Shown here piece by piece: positions 6,496 to 9,991 of a stretch of DNA of 9,991 nt. Below the pieces are notes generated by a model. That model had not been told where the DNA came from, ran no database searches, and saw only the letters and a program-made list of their open reading frames with translations. Every line of letters starts with the position of its first letter. The stretch's first letter is position 1. The stretch is from Collinsella sp. (lineage in GTDB: Bacteria; Actinomycetota; Coriobacteriia; Coriobacteriales; Coriobacteriaceae), in assembly GCA_019413925.1 (NCBI GenBank), contig DXMY01000021.1, forward strand, positions 1-9,991, given 5' to 3'. Position numbers and translations under genes: made by a program.

Positions 6496-7224
6496 ATGCG
6501 CCTGTTTAAGCAGACGCCCGAGGACTATTACAACGCCCCCTACGCCGAGTTCCCGGCGCTCATCCGCGGTACCGTCGTCGTAGTCATGGCCATCCTTTGG
6601 GCCTTCTCCAAGCTCATGTGGCGTTGGAAGGTCGAAGATGCCGATCTGCTGTTTGAGCGCCAGGACGGCCGCGGCAGCGTGGTCATCTGCAACCACACCT
6701 CGATGGCCGAGCTCTTGGCCGTGGAGACGGCGCTGTTCTTTGGGGGGCGCCGCATTCGTCCCATCTTTAAGTCCGAGTTCGCCAAGAGCAAGATTGTGCG
6801 CTGGGCCTTTAGCCGCGTTGGCGGCATCCCCGTGGAGCGTGGTACTGCCGATATGAAGTGCCTGCGCGCCGCCCAGCATGCGCTGCAACGCGGCGAGGAC
6901 GTCCTGATCTTCCCCGAGGGTACGCGCATCCGCTCGCGCGAGATCAAGCCCGAGGTCCACGGCGGCTTTGCGCTCATCGCCCAGATGGGTAAGGCACCCG
7001 TCAACCCGCTCGCCATCTGCGGCTGGTCCGATATTACGCCTGCGGGCAAAAAGATCATGCGCCCCAAAAAGTGCTGGATCCGCGCCGGCAAGTCAATTTC
7101 GCTTTCCGACGCGCCTGCCGAGCTCAAGCGCAAGGAGCGCCTAGCCTGGTTTGAGTCCGAAGCCATGAGTCGCGTCTACGCCATGCGTGATGACCTGTGC
7201 GCCGAGCACCCGGGCAGGTTCTAG
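6496..7224 (+). CDS. plsC: PlsC-type lysophospholipid/1-acylglycerol-3-phosphate acyltransferase
   Basis: Enzymes of this family transfer a fatty acyl group to the sn-2 position of lysophosphatidic acid, making phosphatidic acid at the inner membrane face. The 242-residue product has a hydrophobic segment at about 24-43. Acyltransferase motif I is NHTSMAE (66-72), motif II GGIPVERGT (109-117) and motif III FPEGTR (139-144). A proline-containing motif IV region, APVNPLAI, is at 167-174. Motif I is odd: the usual HX4D reads H67-X4-E72, so a glutamate replaces the catalytic-dyad aspartate. The ATG at 6496 follows an AAGGAGG (6483-6489) by six bases and sits three bases after cmk, so coupling is likely. 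The substrate could be another lysophospholipid. The family assignment is firm, but the exact activity is less so because of the changed residue. Confidence 0.86.
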   Translation: MRLFKQTPEDYYNAPYAEFPALIRGTVVVVMAILWAFSKLMWRWKVEDADLLFERQDGRGSVVICNHTSMAELLAVETALFFGGRRIRPIFKSEFAKSKIVRWAFSRVGGIPVERGTADMKCLRAAQHALQRGEDVLIFPEGTRIRSREIKPEVHGGFALIAQMGKAPVNPLAICGWSDITPAGKKIMRPKKCWIRAGKSISLSDAPAELKRKERLAWFESEAMSRVYAMRDDLCAEHPGRF

Positions 7225-7226
7225 CC

Positions 7227-8126
7227 ATGGACGAGGAAGTCATGAACACCGCCGAGGCTGTGCCCGGCAAGGCAGACGCCCCCACTATCGAAATCGCTGC
7301 CCACGCCGGCACCTGCTACGGCGTACAGCGTGCGCTCGATATGGCGCTGGCCGCTGCGCCGCAGGCAGGGGAGTGCACTCAGGTCCATACCTTGGGTCCG
7401 CTCATCCATAACCCGATCGTGGTACGCGAGCTCGCCGAGGCAGGCGTCGGTCTGGCCGACACCTTGGACGACGCCACGTCGGGCACTGTGATCATCCGCG
7501 CCCACGGCGTGGTGCCGCAGGTCATTGATGCCGCTCGCGAGCGTGGCCTTAACGTCGTCGACGCCACCTGCCCCTACGTGAAGAAGGTCCACGTGGCGGC
7601 CGAGCGCCTGGTGCGCGAGGGCTACCGCGTGATCGTCGTGGGCGAGCCGGGCCACCCCGAAGTCGAGGGCATCCTGGGCCACGCCGGCGATGACGCGCAG
7701 GTCGTGAGCTGCGCTGCCGATGCGGACGCGCTGTCGCTCAAGGGTAAAGTGGGCTTGGTTGTGCAGACCACCCAGACTGCGCAGAACTTGGCCGAGGTCG
7801 TGGCTGCTATCACCCCGCGCGTGCAGGAGCTGCGCGTGATCAACACCATCTGCGCCGCCACGAGTGAGCGTCAACAGGCAGCAGCCACACTTGCCAACCG
7901 CTGCGACTGCATGGTCATCGTGGGCGGCAAGAACTCGGGCAACACCCGCCGCCTGGCGCAGATTTGCGCAGACGCCTGCGAGCGCACGTATCACATCGAG
8001 GAAGCTTCTGAGCTCCAAGCCGCGTGGTTTACCGACGCTCACCACATCGGCATCACCGCCGGAGCCTCCACCCCGCAAGAACACATCGAGCGCGCCGTCG
8101 AGCGCATCAAGGAGCTTTGCCGCTAA
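7227..8126 (+). CDS. ispH: 4-hydroxy-3-methylbut-2-enyl diphosphate reductase
   Basis: IspH carries out the last step of the MEP pathway, reducing HMBPP to isopentenyl and dimethylallyl diphosphate with an iron-sulfur cluster. Counting from the ATG at 7227, the 299-residue product has the three expected cluster cysteines: C30 in AHAGTCYGV, C115 in DATCPYV and C209 in NTICAATSERQ. Substrate-binding residues are also present: H61 in LGPLIHN, H93 in RAHG, H143 and the proton-relay E145 in GHPEVEG, QTTQT (180-184), NSGNT (236-240) and AGASTP (278-283). The protein stops after the IspH domain, without the fused S1 domain seen in many clostridia. The ATG at 7227 lies two bases after plsC with a weak AGG. 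An ATG at 7242 has a better GAGG at five bases and would give 294 residues. Either start leaves the enzyme complete. Confidence 0.95.
   Translation: MDEEVMNTAEAVPGKADAPTIEIAAHAGTCYGVQRALDMALAAAPQAGECTQVHTLGPLIHNPIVVRELAEAGVGLADTLDDATSGTVIIRAHGVVPQVIDAARERGLNVVDATCPYVKKVHVAAERLVREGYRVIVVGEPGHPEVEGILGHAGDDAQVVSCAADADALSLKGKVGLVVQTTQTAQNLAEVVAAITPRVQELRVINTICAATSERQQAAATLANRCDCMVIVGGKNSGNTRRLAQICADACERTYHIEEASELQAAWFTDAHHIGITAGASTPQEHIERAVERIKELCR
8109..8114 (+). promoter_or_regulatory. Distant ribosome binding site for the DUF512 gene
   Basis: AAGGAG inside the last codons of ispH lies 14 bases before the ATG at 8129, longer than the five to nine bases seen at neighbouring genes. No closer purine-rich site is visible. 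The start therefore probably depends on ribosomes finishing ispH, which stops only two bases earlier. Confidence 0.45.
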
Positions 8127-8128
8127 CC

Positions 8129-9571
8129 ATGGACCAGACCGTACCCGCATACGCCGCCGAGGTGGCCGATTACGGGCGCAGCCGCGACCCCGAGCCGGGT
8201 GAGGGCGCGCTCGTAAAGAACGTGCGTCCCGAATCGCCCGCGTGGGATGTGGGTATCGAGCCGGGCATGCGCGTGCTCACGGTCAACGGTGAGGCGCTCA
8301 CCGACATGATCGTATGGCTCTGGGAGGCCGACGATGATACCGTCGACCTCGAGGTTTTCGACCCGCGCGACGGCACCGTCACCCCCGTCGAGCTCGACCG
8401 CTTTCCCGGCGAGGATTGGGGTTTGGAGTTCGATGGCCCCATCTTCGACGGCATGCGTACCTGCGTCAACGCCTGCGTGTTCTGCTTTATGACCATGCTC
8501 CCCAAGGGCGGCCGCTCCACGCTCTATATTCGCGACGACGACTATCGCCTAAGCTTTTTGCAAGGCAACTTTGTCACGCTTACGAACCTCACCGACGAGG
8601 ACGTGCAAAACGTCATCCAGCGCAACATGAGTCCCATGAACGTGTCGGTCCACGCTGTGAGCCCCGACGTCCGCCGTCGTATGATGGGCCGTAACGCCCA
8701 GCGAGGCATGGACGTACTCGAGACCATCATGGCCGCCGGCATCGAGATTCACGCGCAGATCGTGTTGTGCCCCGGCATGAACGACGGCGAGGAGCTGGAA
8801 AAGACCCTGCGCTTTTGCGAGGAGCACGAGCAAATCACAAGCCTGGGCATTGTGCCGCTCGGTTTTACCAAACACCAAAACCGCTTTAGCTGGTCATACA
8901 GCGACAAGCCCGAACTGGCGCGCGAGACCATTGCCATGATCCGACCGTTCCAGGACCGCGCCTATGAGCGCTTTGGCCGCCACACCTTCCAGATGAGCGA
9001 CGAGTTCTATCTGGACGCCGGCATCGATCCTCCAGAGGCAGACTTTTACGACGGTTACCCGCAGTACTACGACGGCATCGGCATGATCCGCTCGTATCTA
9101 GACGAGACCGACGACGTGCTTGCCGCCTATACCGAGCGTCTGGCCCGCGTCCGCGAGGCCATCGCCGCCCGCAGCCAGCATTTGCTGTGCCTCTCGGGCG
9201 CCAGCGCACGCGACACGGTGGCCCGCTTTGTGGAGTCGCCCCAGGGACTCGCCGGCACTGTCACGGCCATCAAGAACCGCTACTTTGGCGGCAACGTGGA
9301 CGTGACCGGCCTCATCGTCGCGTGTGACATCTTGGAGCAGCTGCCCCAAGATCTGTCGGGGGTTATGCTCTTTGTGCCTAAGCTCATGTTCAACGCTGAC
9401 GGCATGACGCTTGACGAGTATCATCGGGACGATTTACTCGCAAGCCTTACCAGTCGCGGCGCCGAGGTTCATGTGGTGTCGACCATGCCGCATGAGCTGC
9501 TCGATACCCTGGAGCATATCCTTGGCATTGTGCCTGCCGACTCTAACACTTCCACTGAACCTACCCATTAA
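8129..9571 (+). CDS. DUF512 protein: PDZ domain plus radical-SAM-like iron-sulfur domain, function unknown
   Basis: The 480-residue product has an N-terminal PDZ-like domain (about 25-90) that includes NVRPESPAWDVGIEPGMRVL and VNGEALTDM. A radical-SAM-type barrel follows, with a CX3CX2C cluster motif at C112, C116 and C119 (CVNACVFC) and nearby GNFVTLTNLT and HAVSPDVR elements. The C-terminal DUF512 domain (about 260-465) contains KNRYFGGNVDVTGL (382-395). Additional cysteines lie at 214 (CPGMNDG), 230, 354 and 399. The cysteine spacing suggests a SAM-binding [4Fe-4S] cluster. No substrate is known for the family. The last 10 residues are polar and poorly conserved in appearance. The gene begins two bases after ispH, and its stop codon touches the ribosome binding site of der. 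A longer reading from 8024 would overlap ispH in another frame and is rejected. Family recognition is confident; biochemical function is not known. Confidence 0.9.
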   Translation: MDQTVPAYAAEVADYGRSRDPEPGEGALVKNVRPESPAWDVGIEPGMRVLTVNGEALTDMIVWLWEADDDTVDLEVFDPRDGTVTPVELDRFPGEDWGLEFDGPIFDGMRTCVNACVFCFMTMLPKGGRSTLYIRDDDYRLSFLQGNFVTLTNLTDEDVQNVIQRNMSPMNVSVHAVSPDVRRRMMGRNAQRGMDVLETIMAAGIEIHAQIVLCPGMNDGEELEKTLRFCEEHEQITSLGIVPLGFTKHQNRFSWSYSDKPELARETIAMIRPFQDRAYERFGRHTFQMSDEFYLDAGIDPPEADFYDGYPQYYDGIGMIRSYLDETDDVLAAYTERLARVREAIAARSQHLLCLSGASARDTVARFVESPQGLAGTVTAIKNRYFGGNVDVTGLIVACDILEQLPQDLSGVMLFVPKLMFNADGMTLDEYHRDDLLASLTSRGAEVHVVSTMPHELLDTLEHILGIVPADSNTSTEPTH

Positions 9572-9581
9572 AGGAGAGCAG

Positions 9582-9991
9582 ATGAAACCTATCGTCGCCG
9601 TCGTCGGACGCCCCAACGTGGGCAAATCCACGCTCGTTAACCGCCTGGCCCAGACCTCGGACGCCATCGTCCACGAGTCTCGCGGCGTCACGCGCGACCG
9701 CTCGTATCACACGGCCGATTGGAACGGCCGCGAGTTCACCATCGTCGACACGGGCGGTATCGAGCCGCTCAAGAGCGACGACGTCTTTGCCACGTCCATC
9801 CGCGACCAGGCGCTCGCCGCCGCCGAGGAAGCCGCAGTCATCCTGTTTGTAGTCGATGGCCGCACCGGCGTCACCGAGGAGGACGAGTCGGTCGCCCGCA
9901 TGCTCAAGCGCTGCGACAAGCCGGTCTTTCTGCTGGTGAACAAGCTCGACAACCCCGATCGCGAAAACGACAGCATCTGGGAGTTCTATTC
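9582..9991 (+). CDS. der: Ribosome biogenesis GTPase Der (EngA), N-terminal part, cut by window edge
   Basis: Der is an essential GTPase with two G domains and a KH-like C-terminal domain that takes part in late 50S subunit assembly. Only the first 136 complete codons are in the window. They cover most of the first G domain: G1 GRPNVGKS (9-16), G2 Thr in GVTRDR (35-40), G3 DTGG (56-59) and G4 NKLD (120-123). The PNVGKST and RGVTRDR forms are characteristic of the Era/Der group, and starting directly at the MKPIVAVVGRPNVGKS end fits Der rather than Era. AAGGAG at 9571-9576 lies five bases before the ATG at 9582 and overlaps the stop codon of the DUF512 gene. The second G domain, outside the window, would confirm the call. 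Confidence 0.94.
   Translation, partial: MKPIVAVVGRPNVGKSTLVNRLAQTSDAIVHESRGVTRDRSYHTADWNGREFTIVDTGGIEPLKSDDVFATSIRDQALAAAEEAAVILFVVDGRTGVTEEDESVARMLKRCDKPVFLLVNKLDNPDRENDSIWEFY

Noticed and set aside
5782..6960. 392-codon open frame on the minus strand opposite cmk and plsC
   Set aside because: It lies fully opposite two well-identified genes, has an Ala/Asp/Gly/Leu-rich composition expected from the complement of G/C-biased codons, and shows no recognisable domain.
8024..8128. Upstream extension of the DUF512 protein to an ATG at 8024
   Set aside because: It would overlap ispH by about 100 bases and add an Arg/His-rich stretch typical of an out-of-frame reading. The PDZ-containing protein starts naturally at 8129.
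7221..8150. 309-codon open frame on the minus strand opposite ispH
   Set aside because: It mirrors the span of ispH, whose catalytic residues are all present. The minus-strand product has no recognisable motif and follows from codon bias.
1..9991. CRISPR array, insertion sequence, toxin-antitoxin or defence genes
   Set aside because: No regularly spaced repeats, transposase, terminal inverted repeats or recognisable toxin, antitoxin or defence domains were seen. All frames are accounted for by the listed genes.

Overview
The window is a dense, high-GC bacterial chromosome segment with every protein gene on the + strand. It looks like a Coriobacteriia-type actinomycete, probably Collinsella or a close relative. 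That placement is an inference from the strong G/C bias at third codon positions, the AAGGAGG-type ribosome binding sites, and the gene order scpA-scpB-rluB-cmk-plsC-ispH-DUF512-der. I could not run any database comparison.

Layout. Bases 1-68 are the 3' part of a tRNA-Ala (anticodon GGC), followed by a rho-independent terminator at 84-112. Bases 144-3153 hold a three-gene cluster: a two-cassette ABC-F ATPase that probably acts on the ribosome, an unrecognised 98-residue membrane protein that starts at a GTG inside the ABC-F gene, and an M50 (site-2 protease) family membrane metalloprotease. An 84-base gap (3154-3237) contains a weak promoter-like sequence and a small hairpin. From 3238 to the window edge runs a tight eight-gene cluster: scpA, scpB, a RluB-type 23S rRNA pseudouridine synthase, cmk, a PlsC-type acyltransferase, ispH, a PDZ plus radical-SAM-like DUF512 protein, and the N-terminal part of der. 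Junctions are overlapping or only a few bases long, except for a 66-base gap before cmk, so co-transcription and translational coupling are likely.

How the genes fit together. ScpA and ScpB are the kleisin and kleisin-binding subunits of the SMC condensin. RluB and Der act on the 50S ribosomal subunit. Cmk feeds CTP/dCTP synthesis, PlsC makes phosphatidic acid and IspH makes isoprenoid precursors. The cluster therefore groups growth functions: chromosome segregation, ribosome maturation, nucleotides, phospholipid and isoprenoid.

Nothing here indicates a mobile element, defence island, CRISPR array or horizontally acquired cassette. The least understood parts are the 98-residue membrane protein, the DUF512 protein, and a PlsC homologue whose HX4D catalytic motif reads HX4E. 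No stretch longer than 300 bases lacks a gene.
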